A stretch of DNA of 41,721 nt from positions 1-41,721 of the forward strand of contig JAAHFP010000050.1 in assembly GCA_010672925.1 (NCBI GenBank), read 5' to 3'. A model generated the notes under the pieces. That model had not been told where the DNA came from, made no database searches, and saw only the letters and a program-made list of their open reading frames with translations. This document shows, piece after piece, positions 8,968 through 20,165 of this stretch. Source of the DNA: Symploca sp. SIO1C2 (GTDB taxonomy: Bacteria; Cyanobacteriota; Cyanobacteriia; Cyanobacteriales; Coleofasciculaceae). The stretch's first letter is position 1; each line of letters starts with the position of its first letter. Position numbers and translations under genes: made by a program.

Positions 8968-9361
8968 AATAATGCTCCCTATAAGTCAGGTTTTCTGGGA
9001 AAAACATTCCAAAAGTCTGAGAAAGCTTTTTCGCCCCTATAAATTACTCGGACTAAAATTCGGATTATTCGCAAAATTTAAAATATTTATTTATAAGAAA
9101 ATATTTTTGTAAATAAATGTATGATTATCTGATTTGCTTATTGACAAAATGCATTAAATATAAGAATACATTAACAAACTTAAGTTGAAACAGGCTACAG
9201 TCTCCCAATAATGCGATCGCTTGAGTACCGAAAACCCCGACTTTTTCAAAAAGTCGGGGTTCTGAAACACTTTGAATATATGCGGGATGATCGGGCGCAC
9301 GTCAGGTAGGGCGTGCATCGGATAGGATAGGGCGCACGTCGGTGCGCCCCTACGTGTTAAC
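8968..9361. other. Gene-free region between atp operon and protease
   Basis: Contains the AT-rich stretch 9060-9180 upstream of the protease, a HIP1 site near 9213, the terminator hairpin, and a GC-rich GGGCGCACGTCGGTGCGCCCC-like repeat (about 9292-9355). No gene seen. An 81-residue reading frame (9154-9399) is repeat-derived. Confidence 0.6.
9233..9261 (-). terminator. Perfect hairpin, likely atp operon terminator
   Basis: AACCCCGACTTTTT and its exact complement flank a single base (14-bp arms). On the minus strand it lies about 100 bp after the stop of the last atp gene and is followed by TTTTCGG, which fits a rho-independent terminator. The same hairpin type is a common dispersed element in cyanobacteria, so its terminator role is inferred. 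Confidence 0.65.
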
Positions 9362-10312
9362 CTAACCACTGAGAGCTTGGGCTCCACCGACAACTTCAAG
9401 AATTTCTTGGGTAATTGCTGCCTGTCGTGCTTTGTTGTAAGACAGGGTCAAAGTGCCGATCATTTCTGTGGCATTGTCGCTAGCATTGTTCATCGCGGTC
9501 ATCCGTGCTGCTAGTTCACTGGATGCTGACTCTTGCAATGCCCGCAGTAACTGATTATTGAGATATAGTGGTAGCAGTGCGTTGAGAATCTGCACTGGGT
9601 CTTGTTCAAAAATCATGTCCTGGGGGAATTTGCTCACCTGAGTCGAAACTGTTTCCCGCTCTACTTTGAACTCACCACCACGAGTTGTCAGCCTAAAGAC
9701 TTCGTCATCCTGGGATTCTAATCCTTGCTTCGTCAGGGGTAACAGGGTTTGTATCACAGGACGAGAACTAATTAAGGAGACGAATTTGGTGTAAATTAAC
9801 TCAATTCGGTCTACAGATTCTGACAGGAACAGAGAGAGTAACTCATCTGCAATCATATTTGCTTCTGAGGACGTGGGAATCTGCTCTAAACCAGAGTATT
9901 TGGCATCAATGGGTTGGTTGCGACGCTCGAAGTACTGGATAGCTTTGCGCCCAACTAAGATATACTTATAGTCCCGGCCTTGAGCCTTGAGTTCCTTAGC
10001 ACGGTTTTCAGCACGGCGGATGACGTTAGTATTATAAGCACCACAAAGACCGCGATCGCCTGTAACTACTAGTAAGCCTACACACTTAACTTCTCGCTGC
10101 TTGAGTAGAGGTAGATTGGCTTCTTCAAATTGTAGACGGTTAAGTAAGCCGTAGAGGACTTGCGCCAAACGGTCAGCGAAGGGACGGGTGGCAGTTACCT
10201 GCTCCTGAGCACGACGTACTTTAGCTGCAGCCACGAGACGCATTGCCTCGGTAATTTTTTTGGTATTCTTGACCGACTTAATGCGATCGCGAATTGCTTT
10301 AAGATTGGGCAT
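9362..10312 (-). CDS. atpG: ATP synthase F1 gamma subunit
   Basis: Central rotor shaft of the thylakoid/plasma-membrane F1 ATP synthase (called atpC in some cyanobacterial annotations). 316 residues starting [20 protein letters not shown] at ATG 10310-10312; the frame is open 14 codons further upstream but that part comes from the intergenic ACAAACAAC-type repeat. Seen: N-terminal helix with [23 protein letters not shown] (85-96), and the C-terminal helix [19 protein letters not shown]. Residues about 196-233 are the insertion typical of photosynthetic gammas; it carries no cysteine pair, so the plant-type thiol switch is absent. Last gene of the operon, 75 bp after atpA. Confidence 0.97.
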   Translation of the reverse strand: MPNLKAIRDRIKSVKNTKKITEAMRLVAAAKVRRAQEQVTATRPFADRLAQVLYGLLNRLQFEEANLPLLKQREVKCVGLLVVTGDRGLCGAYNTNVIRRAENRAKELKAQGRDYKYILVGRKAIQYFERRNQPIDAKYSGLEQIPTSSEANMIADELLSLFLSESVDRIELIYTKFVSLISSRPVIQTLLPLTKQGLESQDDEVFRLTTRGGEFKVERETVSTQVSKFPQDMIFEQDPVQILNALLPLYLNNQLLRALQESASSELAARMTAMNNASDNATEMIGTLTLSYNKARQAAITQEILEVVGGAQALSG

Positions 10313-10387
10313 AATATTTTTGTTGCTTGTTGTTTGTCCTTTGTTGTTTGTCACTTAATGAACAATGACAAACAACAAATGACCAAT

Positions 10388-12692
<2,305 letters not shown>

Positions 12693-12696
<4 letters not shown>

Positions 12697-13247
12697 GAGC
12701 CACCTCCTAGTAAAGCAATGCTACGGTCGATTAATTGTTGCTGGCCAGACTCATCTAAGTCTGATTTCAGCCGTGATTCTGAGCGCTCTAGAGCCATAGC
12801 AACTACCCGCTGTCTGAGTTGAGCGATCGCTCGCTCTTGTTCGGTGTTGAGGTCTTGCACTGCGACTTCTTTCATTCGCTTGACATTTTCCTCAGATTGA
12901 GCTATTATTTGTTCTTTAGCCCTCTGAGCGTTTGCTTCAGCAGCTTTGCGAATCTCTTCAGCTTCAGCTTGGGCTTGAGCCAACTTTTGCTGTTGGTCTG
13001 CCAGCTTTCCTGCTGCTTCTTTTTGGCGTTGTTCTGCTGCTTGAATTTCCTCAGCGATCTTAGTGCTGCGTTCACTCAAGGTATTTCCCAGCAATTTACT
13101 CCCAAAATAAAATAGTACCCCAACCAAGATTGCCAGGTTAATTACATTGGATTCTAGAATGTCTAGGTGCAGTCCAAAACCACCTTCCTCAGCGGAGTGA
13201 GCCTCTGTTGCCAATAATGTGGCTAATAAAAAGAAATTCCCCATCAT
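12693..13247 (-). CDS. atpF: ATP synthase Fo subunit b
   Basis: Peripheral-stalk subunit b, 184 residues: a short leader-like N-terminus (MMGNFFLLATLLATEAHSAE, typical of cyanobacterial b), one membrane helix (about 33-50, VINLAILVGVLFYFGSKLL) and a long Ala/Gln/Glu-rich coiled coil. A TMS-proximal TLSERSTKIAEEI motif marks the family. It forms a heterodimer with b' encoded upstream. Confidence 0.96.
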
Positions 13248-13462
13248 AAACTAATTACAACTTTCTTTGCCGTGAAATCTTTAAGACTTTGACTCATCTA
13301 TATGAGGGCAAGTTATTTTGATATCAAGTCCACCAATTATCCACAATCAAAACTTCTGGTGCGTCGGTTCTAACTTAGGTATTTTAAGTGGATATGATAT
13401 TACTCTTGTCCTAAGCTGGGAAATCAGTAAACATATCCAGACGACTTACTACAGACACTTAG

Positions 13463-13894
13463 CTATCTCACTAACTCTGGTCCTAGTAGTTTTTCGAGGA
13501 TTTGACGAGTCAGAGCATCTACTTGTTGCTCTAAGGAACTCATTGCTTGTTGCTTTTGCTCCTCTATTTCTCGTTGAGCTTGTTCCCGTTGAGCTTGAGC
13601 TTCCTGTTCAGCCTCAGCTATTTTTTGAGCCGCGATTTTTTTCGCATCAGCCTGAGCAGATTCAATAATTGCTTGAGACTGTCTGCGGGCTTCGCCTAAC
13701 TGCTGTTCATATTGGTTTGCCAACTCTTCAGCTTTAGATAAGCGTTCCCGCGCCTCAGTTTCATTGGTACGGATGTAGTCAGCTCGCTCCTCTATTACCT
13801 TGGTAAGTGGTTTATAGAAAATCGCGTTTAGTACAGCTGCTAATAAAAGAAACTGTACTGCCATTAAAGGCAAGGTAGCATCAAAATCAAACAT
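13463..13894 (-). CDS. atpF': ATP synthase Fo subunit b'
   Basis: Second, divergent b-type stalk subunit specific to photosynthetic bacteria and chloroplasts (also called atpG or atpF2). 143 residues: starts [20 protein letters not shown] with one membrane helix (about 8-27), then [20 protein letters not shown] and a Gln/Glu-rich coiled coil to the end. The gap to atpF (215 bp) holds no gene. Confidence 0.95.
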   Translation of the reverse strand: MFDFDATLPLMAVQFLLLAAVLNAIFYKPLTKVIEERADYIRTNETEARERLSKAEELANQYEQQLGEARRQSQAIIESAQADAKKIAAQKIAEAEQEAQAQREQAQREIEEQKQQAMSSLEQQVDALTRQILEKLLGPELVR

Positions 13895-13936
13895 TTTTTT
13901 TCACATATCCTTTCGAGGATTGAAACCTAAACTCCA

Positions 13937-13962
13937 TAGAGACGTTGCATGCAACGTCTCTA
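13937..13962. repeat. 26-bp perfect palindrome between atpE and atpF'
   Basis: TAGAGACGTTGCA followed directly by its reverse complement. Transcribed, it gives a strong stem with no loop spacer. It resembles dispersed GTAGAGACGTTGCATGCAAC-type repeats of cyanobacteria (recollection). It sits about 18 bp after the atpE stop, where it might influence mRNA ends. Confidence 0.85.
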
Positions 13963-13979
13963 CAAAAGCTTATGAAATT

Positions 13980-14246
<267 letters not shown>

Positions 14247-14363
14247 TTAGACAACAAACAAAATTACATCATCAACTGAGGGTTTTATGTAGAAACAGGT
14301 TAACTAGAGACTAGCTAAGTAGAATACTCACCTTAAAGTCACCTTAGCCAAACCTTACTCCTA

Positions 14364-15119
14364 CTACTCATGCTCTTCTTCACCGTGGCCTTCAAGAGCC
14401 TCATGAATGTAAGCACCGGCTAAGGTGGCAAACACTAGGGCTTGAATAGCACTGGTAAACAAACCTAGCGCCATTACTGGCAGTGGAATAAACAAAGGTA
14501 CTAATAGTACCAATACCCCCACCACTAGTTCATCAGCTAAGATGTTACCAAATAAACGGAAGCTAAGAGAAAGAGGCTTGGTGAAATCTTCTAAAATCGC
14601 AATTGGCAAAAGAATAGGAGTCGGTTCTATGTACTTTGTAAAGTAGCTTAAACCGCGCTTACTAAACCCTGCATAAAAGTATGCTAAAGAAGTTAACAAC
14701 GCCAAAGCAACTGTGGTGTTGATGTCATTGGTGGGAGCAGCTAATTCTCCAGCAGGAAGCTTGATTAACTTCCAAGGAAGTAAGGCTCCAGACCAATTTG
14801 ACACGAAGATGAACAAAAACAATGTGCCTATAAATGGCACCCAAGGACGATAATCTTTTTCCCCCAACTGGCTTTTTGCCAAATCCCTGATAAATTCTAG
14901 GGCATACTCCATAAAGTTTTGGATGCCACTGGGAATTCTCTGGACGTTGCGAGTGGCAGCAATCGAAGCAATGACGAGAATGGCAATTACGAACCAGGAG
15001 GTTAGAAAAACCTGCCCATGCACTGTGAAATTGCCAATTTTCCAGTACAGATGCTCACCAACTTCTAGTTCAGCAAGGGGGAAATAATTCAGAACGCTCA
15101 AACCATCTATCATTTCCAT
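14364..15119 (-). CDS. atpB: ATP synthase Fo subunit a
   Basis: Proton-channel stator subunit of 251 residues with several membrane helices. Seen: the conserved segment [19 protein letters not shown] containing the essential Arg that faces the c-ring, and the C-terminal [19 protein letters not shown]. The cyanobacterial/chloroplast-type N-terminus ([20 protein letters not shown], then [16 protein letters not shown]) is complete. Confidence 0.97.
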   Translation of the reverse strand: MEMIDGLSVLNYFPLAELEVGEHLYWKIGNFTVHGQVFLTSWFVIAILVIASIAATRNVQRIPSGIQNFMEYALEFIRDLAKSQLGEKDYRPWVPFIGTLFLFIFVSNWSGALLPWKLIKLPAGELAAPTNDINTTVALALLTSLAYFYAGFSKRGLSYFTKYIEPTPILLPIAILEDFTKPLSLSFRLFGNILADELVVGVLVLLVPLFIPLPVMALGLFTSAIQALVFATLAGAYIHEALEGHGEEEHE

Positions 15120-15196
15120 TCCGGAGGTTTCCCCAGATACCTATCGAGAGTGAAACATCGGTTAAGTTAATACCTTAACCTATTGATTTATTTAAC

Positions 15197-15691
15197 CTAC
15201 TTGGAAGTAGGCATAAGGGTGCTTGGAAGCACGTAAACCAGGATTGCAGCTTTATAGGTCAGAAATCCTAAAAATATGGGCATAATATGTAAGTTTTGCC
15301 ATTGACTAGCAAAGATAATTAGCCCAGCCAAAAGTGCAAACCGGTTAGAATTCAAACGTTGTTTCTGTTGGTTCAGACTCTCGACATCTCTCGCCAACAT
15401 TCTTATGTAAACTATCCCTGTAAAAGCCCCAAGTAAATAATTCAAGGCAGTATTCAGGGAGTAAACAATCCACACAGGAATAAAAATAATTCCTGTCAAC
15501 ACAAGAGTTGCCAACAACAAATTGCGTTTGAGTTGGTAAAACTCCTCCATTGATGAATTGTTGGTCGTTGTAGGGGAACTAGTTTGAGATAGTTCCTCCT
15601 CTGCCGGTGTCGGCTCAAGAGAATCGTTTGATTTGTTCACGGTCAGCAGCAAAAGGTAGTCTAGGAATTTGACTTTATCGCTACAAGCCAC
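15197..15691 (-). CDS. atpI: ATP synthase protein I (AtpI)
   Basis: Small membrane protein that heads the atp operon; family members assist c-ring assembly or Mg supply. The conserved core is [20 protein letters not shown] to the end, with four membrane segments ([20 protein letters not shown] is typical). Length 164 aa if the GTG at 15691 is used; a GTG at 15640 and the ATG just before EEFYQL are alternatives, and the N-terminal 45 residues are not conserved-looking. The start is therefore uncertain. Confidence 0.85.
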   Translation of the reverse strand: MACSDKVKFLDYLLLLTVNKSNDSLEPTPAEEELSQTSSPTTTNNSSMEEFYQLKRNLLLATLVLTGIIFIPVWIVYSLNTALNYLLGAFTGIVYIRMLARDVESLNQQKQRLNSNRFALLAGLIIFASQWQNLHIMPIFLGFLTYKAAILVYVLPSTLMPTSK

Positions 15692-15950
15692 TAGAGATCA
15701 TATCACGGGGCGGTAACAATACTTAAAAATTTATTAATACCAGCTTAGTTATTCGTCATTTGTCATTGGTCATTAGTACAATAGACCCTTTGACACTTGA
15801 CATAGTCGCCTTTTTCAGATTTTTGAAGAGAGCTACTTACTCCATTCTCTGAGGGTAGAGGGATACGCGAATTATCTCGATCTGTACATTCTGAATGGAG
15901 CAATCGCGCGATCGCAGATCTTGTAGTACGATGACACTATAAGTTCACTA
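15692..15950. other. Gene-free region upstream of atpI
   Basis: 259 bp that must carry the atp operon promoter. It contains TCATTTG/TCATTGG heptamer-like repeats at about 15750-15775 and a HIP1-like site near 15908. No confident promoter boxes and no gene seen. Confidence 0.5.
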
Positions 15951-16217
15951 CTATAGCTGAGCCTTCGATACCTCTAATAGCTCTTCCCGTAAAATACGAC
16001 GAAGCTCACCTGCGGTTAAAGGTTGCTCAGATGGAGTTTGGAGATAAGCTCTCAAAGCCTCATTGATTAATGTTTGATAACCAAGCCCTGCGGATTCAGC
16101 GCGTTCTCGAAAATGTGCTAGAACATCATCATCTAAATAGATGGTGATGCGTGTTTTACCCTTCGATGGAATTACTGCACCCCGCTTTCCTTGGGAAAAA
16201 TCATATTCCTTCCTCAT
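15951..16217 (-). CDS. brnA: BrnA-family antitoxin
   Basis: Antitoxin of 88 residues that would neutralise BrnT and repress the operon. Starts MRKEYDFSQGKRGAVIPSKG at ATG 16215-16217; an upstream in-frame ATG (16244) is possible but falls inside brnT and precedes the family consensus start. Seen: ribbon-helix-helix region TRITIYLDDDVLAHFRERAE and GLGYQTLINEALRAYL. The start lies 17 bp inside the end of brnT, the usual brnTA arrangement. The order toxin-first, antitoxin-second is typical of BrnTA. Confidence 0.9.
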   Translation of the reverse strand: MRKEYDFSQGKRGAVIPSKGKTRITIYLDDDVLAHFRERAESAGLGYQTLINEALRAYLQTPSEQPLTAGELRRILREELLEVSKAQL

Positions 16218-16473
16218 AAGCTTTAATCTCCTGTCGAGTTGCACGACGAGCCGAAATCAACCGAACCACATCATCACGCATTGTGTAAACAACGACCAAT
16301 AAGAATCCTGAGTTACCTATTCCCACTGCAATAAAACGCTCTTCGCCGATGGAATCGGGATCTCTATCATGAATAGCAAGGGGGTCAAAGAACACAAGTT
16401 CAGCTTCAGCAAAGGAAACACCATGCTTTTGCCAATTAGTTCGTGCTTTGTGTGGATCGTACTCAAAGGTCAT
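16201..16473 (-). CDS. brnT: BrnT-family toxin (RelE-like RNase)
   Basis: Predicted mRNA-cleaving toxin, 90 residues. Seen: FEYDPHKARTNWQKHGVSFA near the start, PLAIHDRDPDSIGEERFIAV in the middle, and the terminal VRLISARRATRQEIKAYEE, which hold the Lys/His/Arg residues used by the family. The whole family length is present, so it is likely functional. The first gene of the pair; the ATG lies only 6 nt after a good -10 box. Confidence 0.92.
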   Translation of the reverse strand: MTFEYDPHKARTNWQKHGVSFAEAELVFFDPLAIHDRDPDSIGEERFIAVGIGNSGFLLVVVYTMRDDVVRLISARRATRQEIKAYEEGI

Positions 16474-16507
16474 ACATATATTGTATGTATAATTAATACT
16501 TAGTCAA
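16472..16507 (-). promoter_or_regulatory. brnTA promoter and candidate BrnA operator
   Basis: On the minus strand: TTGACT (16507-16502), 16-bp spacer, TACAAT (16485-16480), then six bases to the brnT ATG. The inverted repeat ATACAT-N7-ATGTAT (16472-16490) overlaps the -10 and the start codon, a fitting site for autorepression by the RHH antitoxin. The short -10 to ATG distance suggests a leaderless mRNA (inference). Confidence 0.6.
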
Positions 16508-16702
16508 GACCGCTCCAATTCAGTTGAATAACTGGAGTTTATTGAAAATTTGGGAATTGGTAAGCGAAAAAATGTGTGGGGAGTGTGGGAAGTGTGGGTA
16601 GATATAGAGACAAAGGAGAACTTATAATTTTTTGAACAATATGAGTGCGATCGCTTTCTCGACAAGAGGCATAGCCAGTCTCATAGCGATGCCGTTAGCC
16701 CA

Positions 16703-16721
16703 CACTGGCAAGATGCCAGTG
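16703..16721. repeat. CACTGGCA-AGA-TGCCAGTG palindrome
   Basis: Perfect 8-bp arms with a 3-base loop, inside the 285-bp stretch between brnT and the Cys-repeat protein gene. A reading frame through it (16632-16904) gives only repeat-derived residues. Probably a dispersed repeat. Confidence 0.7.
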
Positions 16722-16758
16722 CCACAATGGATAGATAAAGACTATCCAATCCCAAGCT

Positions 16759-17274
16759 ATGACAACCAAATCAAAAAAAATGCTCACTGCTGGTGCTGTA
16801 ACCAGTTCGTTGTTAATCGGTGCTGCTTTAATGCCAATGCAGAAAGCTCAAGCTCAGTTGACCCCATCTGGTCCTGTGCCAGTACACTCACAGTATTATT
16901 GTAGGGCTATAGTACGTGGTTTTAGTGATGTGACTGCCCTAAGATGGGGTGAAGCCCACTCCTTGATGCAACAAACTAACGGAGCTTATCAATGTCAACG
17001 TATGTATAGTGAAACTCAAACAACTAGCCAGCTTTACTTCTGTAATGCTCGGCTATTTTCTTTAACGGATATGAGAAATGTATCTCGGAAGCAAGTAGCA
17101 GAGCTTCAGAGACGTACTAATGGAGGTTATAATTGTAACCCCATTAATCAAACACAGCTTTATAATTGCATAGCTAAGTCGGAACCTCTGACGAATGTGA
17201 GCAATATAATTTGGGAGGAAGCAAGGGATCTTCAATTGCGTACCAATCGGGGTTATGACTGTCGCCCTCAATAG
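16759..17274 (+). CDS. Secreted protein with three C-x30-C repeats, unknown function
   Basis: 171 residues; I do not recognise the family. Seen: an N-terminal signal peptide (TTKSKKML, hydrophobic 9-25, AQA|QL cleavage near 32). The mature part has three repeats of about 35 residues (46-79, 93-127, 135-169), each starting [YF]xC and ending QQTNGAYQC, RRTNGGYNC or LRTNRGYDC. Cys48/79, 95/126 and 137/168 are all exactly 31 residues apart, so one disulfide per repeat is likely. No enzymatic motif is visible; the repeats look structural or ligand-binding. The gene stands alone between brnTA and a ferredoxin gene. Confidence 0.8.
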   Translation: MTTKSKKMLTAGAVTSSLLIGAALMPMQKAQAQLTPSGPVPVHSQYYCRAIVRGFSDVTALRWGEAHSLMQQTNGAYQCQRMYSETQTTSQLYFCNARLFSLTDMRNVSRKQVAELQRRTNGGYNCNPINQTQLYNCIAKSEPLTNVSNIIWEEARDLQLRTNRGYDCRPQ

Positions 17275-17468
17275 TTATAGTGTTTTTCATTAGGATGAAG
17301 TACATTCGTTGTTAGTTTTTGGGAATAGGGAATAGGGAATAGGGAATAGAAGGTGACTTCTCATTCGACGATAACGGCTGTAGAATTTGAATCTACCTCG
17401 CGCCTTGCGAGAATTGCTATATTCTGTCATAGGGCGAGATACTCTACCTGAGCAAAATATTTGGTGCA
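17275..17468. repeat. Intergenic region with GGGAATA heptamers
   Basis: 17320-17348 is a GGGAATA heptamer array. The rest is single-copy by eye and should hold the promoter of the ferredoxin gene; TATATT near 17420 could be a -10 box, but this is weak. Confidence 0.5.
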
Positions 17469-17918
17469 ATGGCAGAAAAAAAAACCGATAACCACCCAAT
17501 CCCATCGTCTCATCCCGAAACTGACACTAACAGTGAGGCTGCGGTAAAAAACACTGTAGCAGCTAATGTGCAAAGTTTAGGAATCAATCAAATTCAGCGA
17601 CATGTTTTTCTGTGTGCTGATCAGACTAAACCTAAATGTTGCTCAAAAAAAGCTAGTCTAAAAGCCTGGGACTACTTAAAAAAACGCCTCAAAGAGTTAC
17701 AACTAGACCAAGCGACAGCTGCTCAACCTAGCTGCATCTTCCGTACCAAAGCCAACTGTTTGAGAATTTGTGCTGATGGGCCACTGATGGTGGTCTATCC
17801 AGATGGAGTCTGGTATCGTCAGGCTACTCCAGAAGTCATTGAACGAATTATCCAAGAGCATCTCATTGGCAACAAGGTGGTAGAAGAGTATGTTATTACC
17901 ATTCACCCGTTGTCATAG
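17469..17918 (+). CDS. Thioredoxin-like [2Fe-2S] ferredoxin
   Basis: Small electron-transfer protein, 149 residues, of the thioredoxin-like 2Fe-2S ferredoxin family. Seen: a variable N-terminal 40 residues, then [20 protein letters not shown] with Cys49, 57 and 58, and [20 protein letters not shown] with Cys89, 97 and 101; C49-x7-C57 and C97-x3-C101 are the expected cluster ligands. The C-terminal [20 protein letters not shown] is characteristic of the fold. The next gene starts 11 bp downstream, so the two probably form an operon. Confidence 0.9.
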   Translation: MAEKKTDNHPIPSSHPETDTNSEAAVKNTVAANVQSLGINQIQRHVFLCADQTKPKCCSKKASLKAWDYLKKRLKELQLDQATAAQPSCIFRTKANCLRICADGPLMVVYPDGVWYRQATPEVIERIIQEHLIGNKVVEEYVITIHPLS

Positions 17919-17929
17919 GAGAGTGAGTT

Positions 17930-18157
17930 ATGGGACTAGAGCGAAAAATGTGGAGGGGCATGTTTCTCCCTGGTGAAGTGGTTGAACTCAGGCAAATGTG
18001 CTTTACCCCTGGCAGGGTGTTTGAACCGGGTAAATATATAGTCGGTGAGTTACCAGACATTGCTTTTGAAATGGGTTTAGTTGAGCAACTGCCTCCAGTT
18101 AAAGGCAAAAGTGCTCAAATTGAAGATAGCGAAACTCCTTCAGAAGATGAGAATTAA
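17930..18157 (+). CDS. Small hypothetical protein, downstream of ferredoxin
   Basis: 75 residues, not recognised with certainty. GAGAGTGAG just upstream of the ATG is a plausible ribosome-binding site, and the 11-bp spacing after the ferredoxin supports a real gene. Sequence: a compact beta-like core (FLPGEVVELRQMCFTPGRVF, then GKYIVGELPDIAFEMGL) and an acidic tail DSETPSEDEN. No signal peptide or membrane segment. The tail ends where a heptamer array begins. Confidence 0.7.
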   Translation: MGLERKMWRGMFLPGEVVELRQMCFTPGRVFEPGKYIVGELPDIAFEMGLVEQLPPVKGKSAQIEDSETPSEDEN

Positions 18158-18159
18158 AG

Positions 18160-18199
18160 GCAGGAGGCAGAAGGCAGGAGGCAGGAGGCAGGAGGTAGA
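18160..18199. repeat. GGCAGGA heptamer STRR
   Basis: About five to six units of GGCAGGA/GGCAGAA, the inverse complement of the CTGCCTC array at 4582-4672. Confidence 0.9.
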
Positions 18200-18247
18200 T
18201 AAGGAAATTAATCCGATATTCCGCACCCTACACCCCACACCAAAACC

Positions 18248-19534
18248 TTGATGTTGCTACAAAAATACTTTCCTAAACTCAATCATTCTCAATCCGAGTT
18301 ATTGGTAATTATTAGTTTTCTGCTTATCGGGAGCTTCCTCCGTTTCCTATGGGCAGCTGATATGGAGTGGAAGGGAGATGAAATGTGTATGTTTGAGCAG
18401 GCGCAACAAATTGCCAATGGTGATCCGCGCCTCAATTTATGGTGTACGCAACACAGTTCTATTCCGGTTCCCCATCCCTATGTTGGAGTGTGGTGTTTTG
18501 CCGTCATCGCTAAATTCGCATCTGACCCAATCTCTATGGTGCGCTGGGTACAAGGGATGAATGTTTTGACAATTTGGTTATTTTTTGGCTTTATCCTTTG
18601 GCAGATAGCTAAAAATCACCAGAGGGCTTGGCTGTGGGGTTTGGCTATTGCCAGTGTCAATCCTATGGCTATTCTCTTTTCTCGGAAAATTTGGATACCA
18701 GATCTTCTTGCTCCTTTTTGCTTTCTAGTTTTCCTTGGTTACTGGTTTAGGCAGAAGTTCTGGGGCGGTTTTTTGTGGGGAATAGCAGGTATTTTAAGTG
18801 CCCAAGTCCATATGAGTGGTTTCTTTTTAGTATTTGGACTATTACTATGGACAATCTGGCATCATTACCGCCACAAAAACTTACAAGAGGTCAAATGGGG
18901 TGGCTGGTTTCTCGGCACTGTTGTCGGTAGCCTCTTTCTCATACCTTGGCTGATGAATATTCTGCCCACTCTAGGAGAACATACTGATTCCATCAATCAA
19001 TCCCTGAACCTCTTTCCTCGATTTTATCTACAATGGCTGACTGCCTCTCTAGGAGTTAATCTCAGTAATGTACTCTGGGGAGTTTTTTGGTCTGATTTTC
19101 TCCGGGAACCCTTAATTTTTGGCATTCCTACTTATTTAATGGTTCCCAGCCATCTATTTTTAGCGATTATTGGCCTTTATCCTCTCTACAGATGGTGGAG
19201 AGCCAGACAAAAATCTCGCCATCAGGCTGCTACTAACCAGAGAGACTCCCAGTTAAATTTATACCTCAAAGCTTTAGCTTTCGGTGTCGGTGGTGCATTC
19301 ACTTTAGCCAGGGTCAATGTTCATTCCCATTATATAGCTATAGTATTTCCCTTTGCTTACATCTGGCTAGCTCAACTTTACCAAAATCGAGTTAAGTTAC
19401 TCATGGCTATTGTGTTAGCTCAGTTATTAATTAGCGTAACTTTCCTCAATTTCATCCACCGTACAGGGGGTACACCTTTTGGTGAAACTGTTTATGGGAT
19501 TACCTATCGGGTGCAGATGATGAATGCTGAGTAG
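18248..19534 (+). CDS. GT-C (family 39-like) membrane glycosyltransferase
   Basis: 428 residues with about ten hydrophobic helices. The first helix (about 17-37) is followed by an acidic loop WKGDEMCMFEQAQQIANGD; the DE pair at 44-45 matches the catalytic acidic motif of GT-C enzymes of the PMT/ArnT type that use lipid-linked sugars. Such proteins add sugars to lipids, proteins or surface glycans in the membrane. The substrate cannot be inferred. Weak context: a methyltransferase (20166) and a second GT-C-like protein (22966) follow on the same strand, separated by accessory genes, so an old surface-glycan cluster is possible. ATG start at 18248. Confidence 0.75.
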   Translation: MMLLQKYFPKLNHSQSELLVIISFLLIGSFLRFLWAADMEWKGDEMCMFEQAQQIANGDPRLNLWCTQHSSIPVPHPYVGVWCFAVIAKFASDPISMVRWVQGMNVLTIWLFFGFILWQIAKNHQRAWLWGLAIASVNPMAILFSRKIWIPDLLAPFCFLVFLGYWFRQKFWGGFLWGIAGILSAQVHMSGFFLVFGLLLWTIWHHYRHKNLQEVKWGGWFLGTVVGSLFLIPWLMNILPTLGEHTDSINQSLNLFPRFYLQWLTASLGVNLSNVLWGVFWSDFLREPLIFGIPTYLMVPSHLFLAIIGLYPLYRWWRARQKSRHQAATNQRDSQLNLYLKALAFGVGGAFTLARVNVHSHYIAIVFPFAYIWLAQLYQNRVKLLMAIVLAQLLISVTFLNFIHRTGGTPFGETVYGITYRVQMMNAE

Positions 19535-19566
19535 TCGATAGAAACTTTAAACGGGAAAAGGTCAAC

Positions 19567-19911
19567 ATGAAAGTTAGGGAAGTGATTAAGCTAATAGAAG
19601 GGGATGGCTGGTATCTGGCAAGAACTAGAGGTAGCCATTGTCAGTTCAAGCATGCAACTAAGACTGGTTTAGTCACAATTGCAGGAAAGCTCTCTGACCG
19701 AAAAAAACAAGGATACAAGCCCCCGGATTTATCCGTGGAAAAAACAAGGATTCTATCATTATTCCAAGCCCCTGGCTTTAGACATGGGGTCAATCTAAAA
19801 TCTAAAATCTAAAATCTAAAATTGATTGACGATTTAGCACCTGGCACATTCAACAGCATTTTGAAGCAAGCTCAACTCAAGGAACAAAAAGACACAGGAG
19901 AAGAACAGTAA
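19567..19911 (+). pseudogene. hicA: hicA toxin gene interrupted by a 132-bp insertion
   Basis: The N-terminal half is a normal HicA (double-stranded RNA-binding mRNA interferase): MKVREVIKLIEGDGWYLART, with RGSHCQFKH carrying the catalytic His, then TIAGKLSD. At codon 44 (19698) it enters 132 bp of foreign sequence with an in-frame TAA at 19810-19812. Directly after the insert, 19831-19911 resumes in the same frame as DLAPGTFNSILKQAQLK, the conserved HicA C-terminus, and ends in a TAA that overlaps the hicB start (TAATG). Removing the insert gives a 70-codon HicA, the family length. As it stands only an 81-residue protein with a foreign tail can be made. Reported as a pseudogene; toxicity of the truncated form is unknown. 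Confidence 0.85.
19699..19830 (+). mobile_element. 132-bp MITE-like insertion in hicA
   Basis: Contains two hairpins of IS200/IS605-end type: CCCCCGGATTTATCCGTGG (19720-19738) and CCAAGCCCCTGGCTTTAGAC followed by ATGGGGTCAA (about 19773-19801), then a TAAAATC heptamer run (about 19800-19822). TGAC occurs on both borders (19695-19698 and 19827-19830). A 13-bp direct repeat AAAAAACAAGGAT lies inside. No coding capacity. Likely a non-autonomous derivative mobilised by a TnpA elsewhere, with an STRR next to it. Confidence 0.65.
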
Positions 19912-20120
19912 TGCGCTATGGAATTGTGATTGAAAAGCTAGAGAGCAACTATTCAGCTTATGTTCCAGATTTGCCGGGATGTGTGGCAACAGGCGCAACA
20001 ATTGAGGAGATAGAACAGCAGATAAAAGAAGCGATCGCTTTTCATTTGGATGGTTTGCGAGAGGAGGGTTTCTCCATTCCGGAACCAACTACTCTTTGTG
20101 AATATGTAGAATTTGCTTGA
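19911..20120 (+). CDS. hicB: HicB-family antitoxin
   Basis: 69 residues: MRYGIVIEKLESNYSAYVPD, LPGCVATGATIEEIEQQIKE and AIAFHLDGLREEGFSIPEPT form the partial RNase-H-like HicB fold. No C-terminal DNA-binding extension, as in the short HicB type. It starts inside the hicA stop (TAATG). Because hicA is broken, this is now probably an orphan antitoxin. Confidence 0.9.
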   Translation: MRYGIVIEKLESNYSAYVPDLPGCVATGATIEEIEQQIKEAIAFHLDGLREEGFSIPEPTTLCEYVEFA

Positions 20121-20130
20121 GAGCCCCCCA

Positions 20131-20148
20131 CGGGTGGTGCGCCACCCG
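20131..20148. repeat. CGGGTGG hairpin after hicB
   Basis: CGGGTGG-TGCG-CCACCCG, 7-bp perfect arms, 10 bp after the hicB stop, no following T-run. Could act as a transcript end or be a dispersed palindrome. Confidence 0.6.
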
Positions 20149-20165
20149 CTACGCATAAAAGAAAA

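Noticed and set aside
10313-10354. 14-residue extension of the gamma subunit
   Set aside because: Comes from the ACAAACAAC-type intergenic repeat; the family start is [11 protein letters not shown] at 10312.
16632-16904. 90-residue frame upstream of the Cys-repeat protein
   Set aside because: Includes a palindromic repeat (HTGKMPVPQ) and overlaps the true gene in another frame.
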